DNA from: Diphasiastrum complanatum | Taxonomy: Eukaryota; Streptophyta; Lycopodiopsida; Lycopodiales; Lycopodiaceae | Assembly (NCBI GenBank): GCA_029204225.1 | Contig: CM055113.1 | Coordinates: 12,514,402 to 12,578,401, forward strand | DNA: 64,000 nt | Direction of reading: 5' to 3' | In this document: positions 32,878 to 44,916 of the stretch, one piece after another | Layout: each line of letters begins with the position of its first letter | How positions within the stretch are numbered: the stretch's first letter is position 1 | Notes under the pieces: generated by a model | The model's input: the letters and a program-made list of their open reading frames with translations, nothing else | Databases searched by the model: none | Told to the model about the DNA's origin: nothing | Position numbers and translations under genes: made by a program

Positions 32878-33610
32878 TGTGAAGTTTTTAGCACGTGTGA
32901 ACTTCACCACACACCCTACAGGATCTTACTGAGGTGTTGTGATTGCACAAGATTGATCAAAGAATAGTGTGCTTGAAAAATCTAAGTCAAGAGCAAATGG
33001 CATACATTTGATGAAAAAATCTAACTCTTCACTATGAGAAATGAATGTCAAAAATAATTCTAAAGTGTTCAGTATGGAAAAAAAAAAAGATTGCTCTCGA
33101 GTAGAGAGAGAAAATCATACATAGAAAACTCAGGTAGAGAGAGAATGAGTCCAAAACACCAAAATCTCAATATTCACAATATGGCAAAACATGCCCAGCT
33201 TTCCCTACATGAGAGAGACTCGAATTCCTATAGTGGAGTTGCATGGAAAGTCCACTTAACTGAACTAATTCACCTACCAGAGATCCACATGTGTAACTGC
33301 ATGCGTGTATGGTGCATGTACTGCTTGTCAACTCATAAAATTGCCTAGACATGTGTAGATCACAGAAACTACTTTGCATGTTGCATGCACTGATTGCATG
33401 TGGCTTGCATGCATACAGTAAGACCTTGCGTGCTATCAAAACATCTGCATGTCATCATAATTGAACCTATCTAACTCAAATCTGAGCTACACTAGAAGGA
33501 TATGTGTTCAATTCACACTCCTTATATGTACAGCATGAAATCTAGTGGAAATTATCATGGACATGACCCCAAACTCGAGATAGGAAGATAATATTTTGAT
33601 AATCTTCACA
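32878..33610 (-). repeat. X2 3' LTR, 733 bp
   Basis: TGTGAAGTTTTTAGC to CTTCACA. It contains GA-rich pieces, a nine-A run near 33078 and a dense set of CATGCA motifs at about 33297-33450. It is the only complete X-family LTR in the window. Confidence 0.92.
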
Positions 33611-36600
33611 CTCCTTAAAATTTATGTTCCTATCAACATAGATTTCGAAATTAGGCCAAGGTTAGACCTCATCTTCATAAAGACATTCTTGAGTAGAGGC
33701 TTGGTGAAAAGATCTGCAACATAATCTGAAGATGAAACATGCTCCAATGAGATCTCTCTTCCAATGACTTTTTCTCTTACAAAATGATGAGCCACTTCAA
33801 TATGCTTGTTCCTTGCATGAAAGACTGGATTATTTGCAAGAGCCTCCTGAGCATGGAATGTGCATATCTACTTTGGCTTATAAATGCATGACCTTTCCAA
33901 AAATCTATTTCAAGGCCTAGAATATAGTGAAGAACTCCTAAGTCCTGCATTTTAAACTCTGTACCAAGTGCATTCTTAGTTTCTTCAACTAACTTCTCAC
34001 TGTTTCCACAAAGAATGATATTATCTACATAGATGAGAAGAATAATTACATAGTTATCTACAAACTTATAATACAGAGAAGGGTCATATTCACTTAGACA
34101 AAATCTGAGTGATATGGGATAAGAATTGAGCCTTGCATACCAAGACCTTGGTCTCTGTTTCAGTCCATACAAACTTTTGAACAAAAGACAAACTTTTGAT
34201 TCATCACCTTCCTTCACAAAACCTAGAGGTTGTTCCATATAAATCTCCTCCTCAAGGTAACCATTGAGAAATGCATTAGAAACATCAAACTAGAACATAA
34301 TCCATTTGTGAAAACATGCAAGAGAGATGAGTATTCGAATTGTTACCATCTTTGCAACTGGTGCAAAGGTATCTTCATAATCAAGAACTTTAATCTGAGA
34401 GTAGCCTTTAGCACAAAGTCTTGCTTTATACTTATTGATAGATCCATCATGATTATACTTGATTCTGAATACCCACTTACATCCAATCACATGCATGTTG
34501 TTTGGTGGCTCCACAAGCTCCCATGTGTTATTTGACATCAAGGCTTCAAATTCTTGGGTCATTGCTTCAGCCCACTTCTTGGATTGAAAAGCTTCTTGGA
34601 CATCCTTAGGCTCTTCATCTGATATAAAAAGTGCATGATAGGAAGTTTCACCTTCCACTTGCCTTCCTTCTTCATCATATAGTGTGATAGCTTGAATCTG
34701 CTCCTCCTCAAGCCTCGGCCTCACCTCTTCTTGAACAGCATCAAGGTTGATGATTGAACTTGCATGAGTCTCTTTGATTTGAACATTATCCAAGTTAAAT
34801 TTCTGATCTTCATGGAAGACCACATCTCTACTAACAACAATTTTGTGAGTAGAGGGCAAATAAATCTTGGATGATTATTAAGTAGATGCATAACCTACAA
34901 AAATTCCTTTTACTGCACTAGGATCTTCCTTCTTCCTAGTTTCTAGAGGTACATGCACAAAGCATACACAGCCAAAAATCCTAAGATGATCTACCTTAGG
35001 CTTTTTCTTATACAACATCTCAAATGGTGTCTTTCCTCCTATTTCAAGATTTGGAAGCCTATTACAAAGATAGTTTGCACATGCAACTGCCTCTCCCCAA
35101 AATTCTTTAGGCAGAGAAGCTTCCAGCCTAATGGCTTTTGCACATTCACACAAAGTTCTAGTTTTTCTCTCAGCAACTCCATTTTGCTGAGGAGTATATG
35201 GACAAGAGAACTCTCTTTGAATACCCTCTCTCTCACAAAAGTCTTTAAACTTATTGGAAGTGTATTCCCCTCCACTATCACTTCTTAAAGCTTTTATCTT
35301 GAAAGGAGACTTCTTCTCTACATAAGCTTTAAAAGTAAGAAAAACATCATAAACCATGGCTTTTGAAGACAGCATATAGATCCAAGAATGTCTTGTATAA
35401 TCATCTACAAAAGAGACAAAGCAGTTGGATCCCCCTTTGCTCTTAGTTGATGAGAAATGAACATCTGAGTGTACAAGTTCAAATGGTTGCTTTGTCTTGA
35501 TACTTGATCTAGGAAAAGGCCTTCTGTGTGACTTTGCCAGCACACGAGCTTCACAAGGTAGAAGCTCCTTTGATAGTGTCTTTGGTAGACCAACAGCTTT
35601 CCTTCTTTGACCATAGATTGCATGGATTTGAAATTGGGATACCCAATCTCTTATGCCACAGATCCTCCTGTAGAACCTTGGTCTCATAAGCAATATCTAA
35701 AATGTTAGCACTCTCCCTAGAATCTAGTTTGTACAACTTACCAATTCTAGATCCTCTAGCAATACTTCATTTTCTCTTAAGATTATACACTTGTCAACTT
35801 GAAACTTGACATCCAATCCACTATCAAACAATTGTCCTACACTAATGAGATTCTTAGTCAATTTAGGTACATACAGTACATCATGTAAGCAAAAAAAATT
35901 TGATGATGATGCATGTAATGGAATGCTACCTATTCCTTCAATCCTACACTCTACATCATTAGCAGTATAGATTGATCTTTTTGCACCTAGATATGGCATG
36001 AGATTAGTGAAAGAGTTCCTAGAACTAGACATGTGGGGACTAGCCCCACTATCTCTCCACTAGACTTCTTCATTCTTAAAAGAAAAAGATGAAAAAGTAG
36101 ACATCATTAATGAGTCCTGTCTTTCACTCTCTACACCTTCACACTCATCCTCATTAGTAAGGTTAGCTTGCTTAGATTGGTTCTTCTTCTTGAAGTAGTT
36201 TGATGCATAATGTCCTTTCTTTCCACAGAAAAAACACTTGATCTTTGATAGCTTCTTCTTGCCACTGGATGTTGCACCTTGTGAGGACTGATCCTCACCA
36301 CCTTCTTTGGCTTTGTCCTTCTTGAAGTATTGTTGTCCTTTGCCCTTGCCTCTTGACTTGTCTCTGATGAAGAGTGCTTTGTCATCTTCACCATCTTTCA
36401 ATGAAAGTCTGTTGATCCTCAACATCTTGTTCTCTTGCCTGCTTTCTTCAGCAATAAGAACACCTTGTAGTGTCTCCAAGGATGGAAGATCCTCTCTGAC
36501 AGCATAAGTTTGCACAATATTGTCATACTCATCTCTAAGTCCATTTAGGACTACTTGAACAAGTTCAGTGTTCTTAAGAGCATCACTAATACCAGCTAAC

Positions 36601-37004
36601 TCTTGATGAAGATCCTTAACTCTCATGACATATGATGAAGCACTCTCATCTACTCTTTGATAACTTAGAAATATTTGGTTTCTGAATGTAAGCAATCTAG
36701 AAGTATTTTTTATTTCATAGATTGTTTTTAGAGTATCCCAAGCTTCCTTGGCAGTGGTGCATGTACTGATCTCTCTTAACACTTCATTGGTAACATTTAT
36801 TTTTATAAAATGAAGGGCAATTTGGGTTCTTTTGTGGAATGTTACAGCTTCATTAGGTGCAGCAGGTTCTTCTTCAGCTCCACTCACAATATCCATTACA
36901 TCTTGTAGAATCAACAATGATTCCATTCTAATATTCCAAATTGCATAATTGGAAGATGTTAATCTCTCACTGTGCTCTAAGAAATGTGAACCAGATGAAG
37001 ACAT
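33611..37004 (-). pseudogene. X2 gag-pol, disabled
   Basis: Gag starts at 37004 and runs 314 codons to a TAG at 36060. Its zinc knuckle reads C-F-F-C-G-K-K-G-H-Y-A-S-N-Y, so the last Cys is Tyr (X1 keeps Cys). Protease reads W-R-D-S-G-A-S. Integrase (35693-34878) has H-S-D, R-S-D-S-G-G-E-Y and A-E-R. RT (34859-33777) has M-D or equivalent damaged near 34290 and Y-V-D-N instead of Y-V-D-D near 34033. RT end and much of RNase H are deleted near 33841, leaving only the H-A-R-N-K-H-I end to about 33660. Confidence 0.88.
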
Positions 37005-37767
37005 CTTCTTGGTGAGAAATTCTAGTAATGATAAAAAAATGGAGTTGAAAGGATGTTGCTTGCTATCTCAATCTAGGATCTAACACAGATGTTGATCCAC
37101 CCTATGAAATCTAGCAACAGATGTGAGAACAAATTCTTAATACAGAAAATCAATCTATCTTGAATTTGGATCTTGCTTCAGTCACTAAAGAAGAAGCAAA
37201 TGCAAGCAAGAAGTCTATCTCTCCCACGAGTTTCAATGTACTGATAAACTCTCTAGGAACTTACTTTCATCTCAAACACAGTAATATGTGTGAAATGAAA
37301 AGTCTAAGACCTCAGAACACTCACTTCTATCCAATCCTACTTGATTGATAGTGAAAATTGATGAAAATGGTGAAAAAGACATATGTGTGCTCACTTTGGC
37401 ATATCCCACGAGTTGAGTACCCTCTCAAACTCTCTGATTGCCTAAAACTCTTCTAAAAACAAATCAAATTGATTTAGAAATAAGAGCAACACATTCTACT
37501 CTCCAATACCTATCCAACAAGCTATAGAACATCAAATTAGGATCATTCCTTGAGAAGTAGCACTCATTAATGAGGGCTGATTTCACACGTGTGAGCTCTC
37601 TGTCCGTACATAGCTCCGCTGGATTAGATCAGCCTTGATTTGATCCACTTATGATTCACAGATTGATTGTTTCTCAACGAGTTTGAATCCTTCTCCAAAA
37701 TCCGAGTTCCTGCAAGCAAAAACACTGATGATCTGATGTATACACCCTCACCTCTTCAAAGCATGAA
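37005..37767 (-). other. X2 leader
   Basis: 763 bp between primer site and gag ATG, without conserved coding. It contains the 12-bp palindrome TCACACGTGTGA at 37583-37594, shared with the X1 leader. Confidence 0.75.
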
Positions 37768-37779
37768 GCTCTGATACCA
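37768..37779 (-). promoter_or_regulatory. tRNA-Met primer-binding site of X2
   Basis: GCTCTGATACCA abuts the right LTR at 37780. Confidence 0.93.
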
Positions 37780-38422
37780 TGTAAAGTTTTTATCATGTGT
37801 GAACTTCACCACACACCCTACAGGATCTTACTGAGGTGTTGTGATTGCACAAGATTGATCAAAGAACAGTATGCTTGAAAAATTTAAGACAAGAGCACAA
37901 TGGCATACATCTGATGAAAAAATCTAACTCTTCACTATGAGAAATGAATGTCAGAAATAATTCTAAGTGCTTAGTATGGGGAAAAAAAAAGGCTGCTCTT
38001 GGGTAGAGAGAGAAAATCATACATAGAAAACTCGGGTTGAGAGAGAATGAGTCCAAAACACCAAAATCTCAATATTCACAATATGGCAAAACATGCCCAG
38101 CTTTCCCTACATGAGAGAGACTCAAATTCCTACAGTGGAGTTGCATGGAAAGTCCACTTAACTGAACTAATTCACCTACCAGAGATCCACATGTGTAACT
38201 GCATGCATGTATGGTGCATGTACTGCATGTCAACTCATAAAATTGCCTAGACATGTGCAGATCACAAAAACTACTTTGCATGTTGCATGCACTGATTGCA
38301 TGTGGCTTGCATGCATATAGTAAGACTTTGCATGCTATCAAAACATCTGCATGTCATCATTATTGAACCTATCTAACTCAAATCCGAGCTACACTAGAAG
38401 GATATGTGCTCAATTCACACTC
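37780..38422 (-). repeat. X2 5' LTR, truncated
   Basis: Matches 32878-33519 closely, including the CATGCA block. It stops matching after TTCACACTCC at 38422, where gag of element B begins. Confidence 0.9.
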
Positions 38423-38536
38423 CCACAGCTCCTTTTCCATCACAATATTCTTCAGTTTGAATTTCCAAACTGCATAGTTGCCGGCACCTTCCAATTTGCT
38501 TGACTCATTAAGGACACTCTCGCTTAGAGTTGCCAT
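38423..38536 (-). pseudogene. Element B gag start, cut by the X2 deletion
   Basis: M-A-T-L-S-E-S-V-L-N-E-S-S at 38536, then N-Y-A-V-W-K-F-K-L-K-N-I, ending at E-L-W-E. It is close to the gag start at 57306 in the related element. Confidence 0.85.
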
Positions 38537-39389
38537 TACTGGATAGATGAGTCCGGTCCACAAAATTTATCACACCACAGAACTGTAAATTTTTTGTTGG
38601 ACACCTAATATCGGTACGACGCGCAGGTGCACGAATACTCGGGATTCTCTTTAGCTCACGGATGTGGATCCGATATTGGTACAGATATGTGATATCGCTA
38701 TGACATGCGGATGGATGACTGCTCTAGATTTTCTTTACCTCTGACGCGTCGCTCCAATATTGCTGATATGTGATATCGGTAAGACGCGCGGATGTATGAC
38801 TGCTCTTGGTTTTCTTTACCTCTGGCGTGTTGATCCGATATTGGTACGGACAAGATGAAAAGTAGAGAGAATATAAAGAACTTTCAGAGAGAACTTCGAC
38901 GCGGCGGCTACACCGTCTCCTCTTTGCAAAGGTTTCAAAATGTGTGATCGTTCAAAAGACAGAGATCCATAATGTGAAAAGTATGAAGCTTCCTAACTCT
39001 GAATGACAATACTAGACACTATCTAGTGTGATTTGTGGTACTCCAAACAAACAAATGAGAGATTTCTTGATAAACCTCTCACGCCCTGGCCTTTTGGATG
39101 CCTCTGGGACTATGCTTTTCACAACAACTAAGAAGTATTGTAAAAATCTCCCCACTCAACAGATTTTCAACTTGTTTGATGCTGCCCTGGCCTTTTTGAT
39201 GCCTCCGAGACTGTGTCTTTGTTCCCCACTGATGATTTTGAGCTTCAAATTTGCAAAATACACCGAAGAAGGATTTCTTCCAGCCATTCTTGTCTCTCCA
39301 AGATTTCACCTCCCGTGAAGAACTTTCTCACTTCGTTGCGGAGCCTGTGACAAGTTGTATCCACTAATCAGGCACACAGGACTATTGCT
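38537..39389 (-). other. Element B leader
   Basis: About 850 bp between primer site and gag ATG. It is unusually GC-richer than the surroundings and carries three tandem units of about 83 bp (separate entry). A diverged duplicated phrase around GCCCTGGCCTTTT.GATGCCTC occurs near 39085 and 39185. Confidence 0.7.
38608..38860. repeat. Three tandem units, period about 83 bp, in element B leader
   Basis: Units begin ATATCGGTACGACGCGC at 38608, ATATCGCTATGACATGC at 38692 and ATATCGGTAAGACGCGC at 38774. They share CTTTACCTC and GATCCGATATTGGTAC further on. Confidence 0.85.
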
Positions 39390-39401
39390 GCTCTGATACC
39401 A
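39390..39401 (-). promoter_or_regulatory. tRNA-Met primer-binding site of element B
   Basis: GCTCTGATACCA abuts the B LTR at 39402. Confidence 0.95.
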
Positions 39402-39664
39402 TGTCAAGAATTAGATATGCAACATCAAGCATTCACCATAAGCAATCACCACAAGAAGGCGAAAGAAGAACATGCACTATCACTCTATCACACTGACTCA
39501 TACAGAATGTAAAATGTACAAGTACACCCTGAATCCCTGATAGAGAGAGAAAACCTACGAGTAGACTAATAGACTAGCCTATGGCTAATGACAGCTGGTC
39601 ATAGCTGTCAACATTAAAGTACCTCGTAATCAGTAACAATGAAGTTTATCATTGATTTCTAACA
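39402..39664 (-). repeat. Element B 5' LTR, 263 bp
   Basis: TGTCAAGAATTAG to TTTCTAACA, partner of 30641-30903, followed by ACATA (39665-39669). Confidence 0.95.
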
Positions 39665-40980
39665 ACATAGACTTTGAAATTAGGCCAAGGTGAGACCTCA
39701 TCTTGATAACAACATTCTTGAGCAATGGCTTGGTGAGAAGATCTGCAACACAATTTGAAGATCCAACATGCTCCAATAAGATCTCTCTCCCAATAACGTT
39801 TTTACTTACAAAATGATGAGCTACCTCGATGTGTTTGCTCCTTGCATGAAACACATGATTGTTTGCAAGAGCCTGAATTGAGATGTTATCATTCTTGATA
39901 ATTGGAAGGTCTTCATCTTCATAACAGTTTAGCTCCAAGAGTAGCCTTTTGATCCATAAAACCTCCTTTGTTGTGGTTGTAAGAGATTTGTACTCAGCTT
40001 CACAAGATAATTTGATAGCCAAGAAACTAGATTCCTTCTAGGAAAAATTGTGTAAGCACTTGTGGATTTCCTATCCAACCTGTCTCTTGCAAAATCTGAA
40101 TCTGAAAAAGCAACCAAAGTTAGATCTTCTTCTTTATAGATCAATTCATAGTCTAAGGTAGAAGATACATATCTCAAGATTCTTTTAGCCTACTTCCAAT
40201 GATATATCTTTGGATCTTGCATGTGTTGGCTTAGCTTATGCACACTAAAGCTTAGATCAGGCCTTGTCATAGTAAACCATATAAGTGAGCCAATAAGACT
40301 CCTATAAAGAGTGATGTCCTCAAAGGATCTTTCATCATCTCTTATAGGAACTTTTACAATTGCTCCATTGGTGTATCTATGCCCTTACAGTTTTCCATTT
40401 GGAATTTCTTAAGCATGGAAAGTGCATATCTACTTTGACTTATGAAAGCATGATCTTTCCAAAAGTCAATTTCAAGGCCTAAAATGTAGTGAAGAGCTCC
40501 TAAATCTTGCATCTTAAATTTACTACCAAGTGCATGTTTAGTTTCTTCAACTAGCTTCTCATTATTTCCACTAAGAATGATATCATCTACATAGGTGAGA
40601 AGAATAACTACAAAGTTATTTACAGACTTAATATACAATGAAGGGTCATATTCACTAAGATAAAATTCAGTGATATGAGAAATGAGTTGAGCCTTGCATA
40701 CCAAGACCTTAATGCTTGTTTTAGTCCATAAAGACTTTTGAACAAAAGACAAACTTTTGATTCTTCACCTTCTTTCACAAATCCAGGTGGTTGCTCCATG
40801 TAAATCTCCTCCTCAAAGTAACCATTGAGAAAGACATTAGAAACATCAAGCTGAAACATCCTCCAATTGTGATAACATGCAAAAGAAATGAGAATTCTTA
40901 TAGTTACCGTTTTTGCAACTAGTGCAAAAGTGTCTTCATAGTCAAGACCTTTGATTTGAGAGTAGCCTTTGGCACAAAGT
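39665..40980 (-). pseudogene. X1 pol, RT palm to RNase H
   Basis: From the CACTA insertion leftwards: RT with F-Q-L-D-V-S-N-V-F-L-N-G near 40855, Y-M-E-Q-P-P-G-F and an intact Y-V-D-D near 40600, then K-F-K-M-Q-D-L-G-A-L-H-Y. RNase H follows, with S-C-E-A-E-Y near 40000 and H-A-R-S-K-H-I-E-V-A-H-H-F near 39830, and T-K-P-L near 39725. Frameshifts near 40350 and 40020 break it. Element B interrupts the last codons at 39664/39665. Confidence 0.85.
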
Positions 40981-40995
40981 CACAACTACAAATAT
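40981..40995 (+). repeat. CACTA left terminal inverted repeat
   Basis: CACAACTACAAATAT, paired with the right end with one mismatch at position 11. Confidence 0.8.
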
Positions 40996-41029
40996 AGGCC
41001 CATTGCCACGCCCATTTCCACGCACATAA

Positions 41030-41546
<517 letters not shown>

Positions 41547-41687
41547 TTGTTAGTTTTTCATTGCTTATTGATTTGTTTATTGGTTGGTTAGTGAATGATT
41601 GTTCATTGTTTGCTTTTGTAGAAAAAAGCTATGCAATTTTGAAGGAAAGGAAGGTATGTTAGGCATTCTAAATTTTGAAGAAAAGCT

Positions 41688-41793
<106 letters not shown>

Positions 41794-41888
41794 AAAGAAA
41801 AGAAAACTTTTAAATGTGTGAAAAATGAAAAGGAGGTATGAAAGAGTGTGTGAGAGAGAAAGAGAGATTGGAAATTGGAGAGTGAAAG

Positions 41889-41889
<1 letters not shown>

Positions 41890-41942
<53 letters not shown>

Positions 41943-41968
41943 CAGAGAGAGAGATTGGAGAGTGAAAG

Positions 41969-42028
<60 letters not shown>
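41890..42028. repeat. Duplicated TG microsatellites
   Basis: (TG)n at 41890-41941 and again at 41970-42028, each preceded by GGAGAGTGAAAGA, so the unit of flank plus repeat was duplicated. A further GA tract lies at about 42095-42118. Confidence 0.97.
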
Positions 42029-42036
<8 letters not shown>

Positions 42037-42119
42037 CAAAGAAGAGTGGCGAGATTGAGAAAAGAGTGGAGAAGAGTGAAAAGAAATGAAAGATTGAGAG
42101 AGAGAGAGAGAGAGAGAGA

Positions 42120-43430
42120 AAATGAGAGATTGAAAGCTTGAGAGTGAGAGTGTGAGAGCTTGAGTGTGATAGTGAGCCTCAAGAAATCCACAAGAAAGCA
42201 TGGAGAAATATTGAATGAGGGCATTTATATACAGTTTTTAGATTTCAAGTGTCGCGTGGCTTTGCCACGCATTTTTTTGCCATGCGTGGCACTGCCAGAC
42301 AAATTTCTTTTTTGGCCTAGAAATACGTGATTACGGCTTGGAAGGTGTCATATAGCGAGTGGTTTGTCAAAAAGACAAATTACGTAACTAAAAAAGTGAT
42401 TTGACTCTTATTTTATAAAAAAAATTGAGGACAAAAGCATGTGAGTGATATGACATATTTTTAAGCATGAATTTTTAAGGACAAAAGCATGTGATTGATA
42501 TGACATATTTTGGGTACAAGAGGACTATGTTTTCTTTGAAGATTTTGATGATTTTTTAAAAAGGACAAATGAGTATTAATTATATTTTGATTTGATATAA
42601 GACAAGTAGATGATTTGATATGGTTGGTACAAAATGACCATGTGTTTAAGAGAATTTTGTGATTTATAAAAAATGACAAATGTAAATATGTGGTTTGATG
42701 TCGCATATAAGTTGTGGACATTATTTAGTTTATAAAGTATTAATTAATTTGTTATATATGTGTCCCTTAGAAACCCGTTCCAACCCTTTTGGGTCAGAAC
42801 GTACTGGGTCGGAACGTTTTTTTTAAAATAAAAAAACATGTGTTAAGCTGGGCACAATCTTCCTTCTTCTTCTTTGTAATACACTGAGGGACGCTAGATA
42901 TACTACTACTTCCATGAAGTATGGTACCAATGAGCTAATAGATTTCAAGGAACATGGTTGTGTGCTGTGTGGTTAAAGCCAGTTGTAGGAAGATTAAGGA
43001 TAGAAGAGATTTGAAATCTCTGTTGATGGGATCCGAGGAGGGATTGGAGGTGGGTTTTTTTCGTGAAGGAATTGTTGGTGGATGGAGATGGGAGCAATTG
43101 ACAAGAGCGCAGGGGAATGTGGTGGGGTGTTTTCAGACTTTGTGTTGAGTGGATGGAAAGGAAATAGCTTGGCGGACGTTGTTAGATGATTGCTAGCGTT
43201 GAGGAATGGATCAAACATCTTTGTTTGTGAAATCCTTGGTTGTGGTCTTGTGCAGAAGTGCCACCAGCAATGCTAAGAGGATCGTCAGGACTAATTGACT
43301 GTATCATAGTCGAATTTGATTTCAGAGGATCTTTGAGAGCGTAAAATGGATTTTTCTTGAAATGGTGATGGGGGACAAGGAAAAATTGAGCATTTGCAAT
43401 GTCCATCTATTGAAGTGCTCATGCTCCTAT
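42120..43430. other. CACTA interior, no recognisable coding
   Basis: AT-rich with GA/GT-rich edges; two inward subterminal-type palindromes near 42255-42290. Short frames at 42954-43148 (+) and 43182-43406 (-) show no motif. Confidence 0.5.
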
Positions 43431-43539
43431 ATTAGATCTCTGCTGCCATAATCTCTTCTTAGAATAAAACTATTGTTCTCTTGTCCTTCCAAGCAGCAGA
43501 TTAATCATCCTGCCCAAGGACTAGATTCAATCTATCAAG

Positions 43540-44200
43540 GGCCAAAATTGATTGTTCCAAATCATAGATTGACCAAGTTCAGTCACTCAACCAAGGACCA
43601 AGATCTTGTATTGGACATTAGATTTGAACTATCTCAAGTGATGGGAATCGACTTTGATCTATTTCATGAGCACGCAATTTCTCGAATTTGGTCACTTTAT
43701 GAGAAACCTTTAGTGATATTCACCAAAAGTGAGCTATTCCTTTGTTGACAATGGGTCAAGCTTGAGCTATCTTAGTATACTAGACTTGGGATTGGTTGAG
43801 TCTGATCACTTGATGAGCCATGTCGGGTGATAAGCAACAAAACCACGCATAGACATAAAATTTAAGTTATCACGTGTAATAGGGGTTTGACAAGGGGTCG
43901 AACTTGAGTTTTCTTAATATATCACTTGTTGAGTCTAGTCACTTGATAGAGCCATGACAAGTAATATGCAATAAAATCATATGTTAGGTAGCAAATTTTG
44001 ACTTTCTCAAGTGATAGAGACACCAAAATGGGGCTATTTACATTGATAGACACCAAGATTGAGCTATCTGATGTGATGTTGGCCAATTATGATCACTCAA
44101 AGAACAATGATGAGTAATTAGGACCAAAATTGAGTTGCCTCACATGTAAGCACAACATTCAAAGTTACATGAATGTCATAAACTCGAAATTACTCTAACC
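43540..44200. repeat. Degenerate repeat, period about 134 bp, within CACTA
   Basis: The phrase GTCTGATCACTTGATGAGCC near 43798 recurs as GTCTAGTCACTTGATAGAGCC near 43934. Related TCACTCAA phrases lie near 43575 and 44092, interleaved with AAAATTGA and CTATCTCAAGTGAT phrases. Strongly diverged. Confidence 0.5.
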
Positions 44201-44227
44201 TGATCACTCAATGCCTTATCTCAATAG

Positions 44228-44916
44228 GTGTGTTTTGGTGAAATGGGTAAATATTTGTTGTTTGACGTGAAATGGTTCAAAATCAACTATAGAGGATCAA
44301 ATGCAATTGTAAAAAAAGACCGTAGTGGATTTTTTGCTATCGATTCAACCAAGACATTAAGCATGGACTTTTCAGACACATTGGTGTTGCCTCGTCATTG
44401 TGAACAGGTGTGCATGAATTTCACATTTTTTCTTTTTATCAATTGTAATCAATGTTATATTAATCATCTTCACTACTTTTTCATTACATCTATTTATTGT
44501 GAATTAAAATGTGATCATAACAAATATCTAATCCTAACATTGCTAAATGTGCAGGTATTTTTTCAACCAGATCGTCTAAACAAAGATTGGTGGCATGTTG
44601 TTTAAATCAAGCCACGCTCAAGACATGTATTCGAAAATGCATATGTTGAGAATGAAAGGAAGATCTAAACTTGGACAACACAAGTATATCTGATGAAGAT
44701 CTATATATATCTTCGAGTTTTATAAATATTGAAAACCCGAGAATTGATTATCATGATTCTGACGACTCAGATGATGAAGAGGACAACAATGGTTCTTTGC
44801 ATGAGGACAATATTGAGAGAGATTTTGATTTCGATAGTGATGATGAAAATCATCTTAGCGGAGATGAGTTGCAAGATGTATTGGCTGATGAATGTGAATC
44901 TTGCGATGATGAATAA
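44228..44916 (+). pseudogene. CACTA transposase-associated DUF4216 remnant
   Basis: Reads L-L-F-D-V-K-W-F-K-I-N-Y-R-G, then a short stretch to L-P-R-H-C-E-Q (44407). After a likely 147-bp intron (GT at 44408, AG at 44553-44554) it reads V-F-F-Q-P-D-R-L-N-K-D-W-W-H-V-V. This V-x-F-K-x-x-W-F...Y-R-G and F-Y...K-W-x-V-V pattern is the DUF4216 domain found at the C end of CACTA transposases. A TAA at 44603 truncates it; I-K-P-R-S-R follows in frame. A strongly acidic tail (44671-44916, D/E/S-rich) follows in another register. The catalytic transposase domain is not present, so the element depends on a relative. Confidence 0.7.

Larger units (their letters stand above)
32878..38422 (-). mobile_element. 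Copia element X2 inside element B
   Basis: Same family as X1. Left LTR 32878-33610 is complete; right LTR 37780-38422 is truncated by about 90 bp. It has a primer site at 37768-37779 and polypurine AAGGAG at 33611-33616. It lies in the integrase of B on its left and in the gag of B on its right, so the expected target duplication (AGCAT on the left) is missing. The likely cause is one deletion that took the LTR end and about 1.5-2 kb of B. Confidence 0.88.
30641..39664 (-). mobile_element. Copia element B (263-bp LTRs), interrupted by X2
   Basis: Two 263-bp LTRs (30641-30903 and 39402-39664), a primer site touching the right LTR and a perfect ACATA target duplication. It inserted into the last codons of X1 pol. 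Its own pol is present only from mid-integrase to RNase H (30898-32877) and its gag only at the start (38420-38536). The piece between was replaced by X2 plus a deletion. Confidence 0.93.

Noticed and set aside
32878-38422. Possible recombination between two separate X insertions to explain the mismatched X2 flanks
   Set aside because: The right LTR is itself truncated by about 90 bp, so a single deletion is the simpler explanation.
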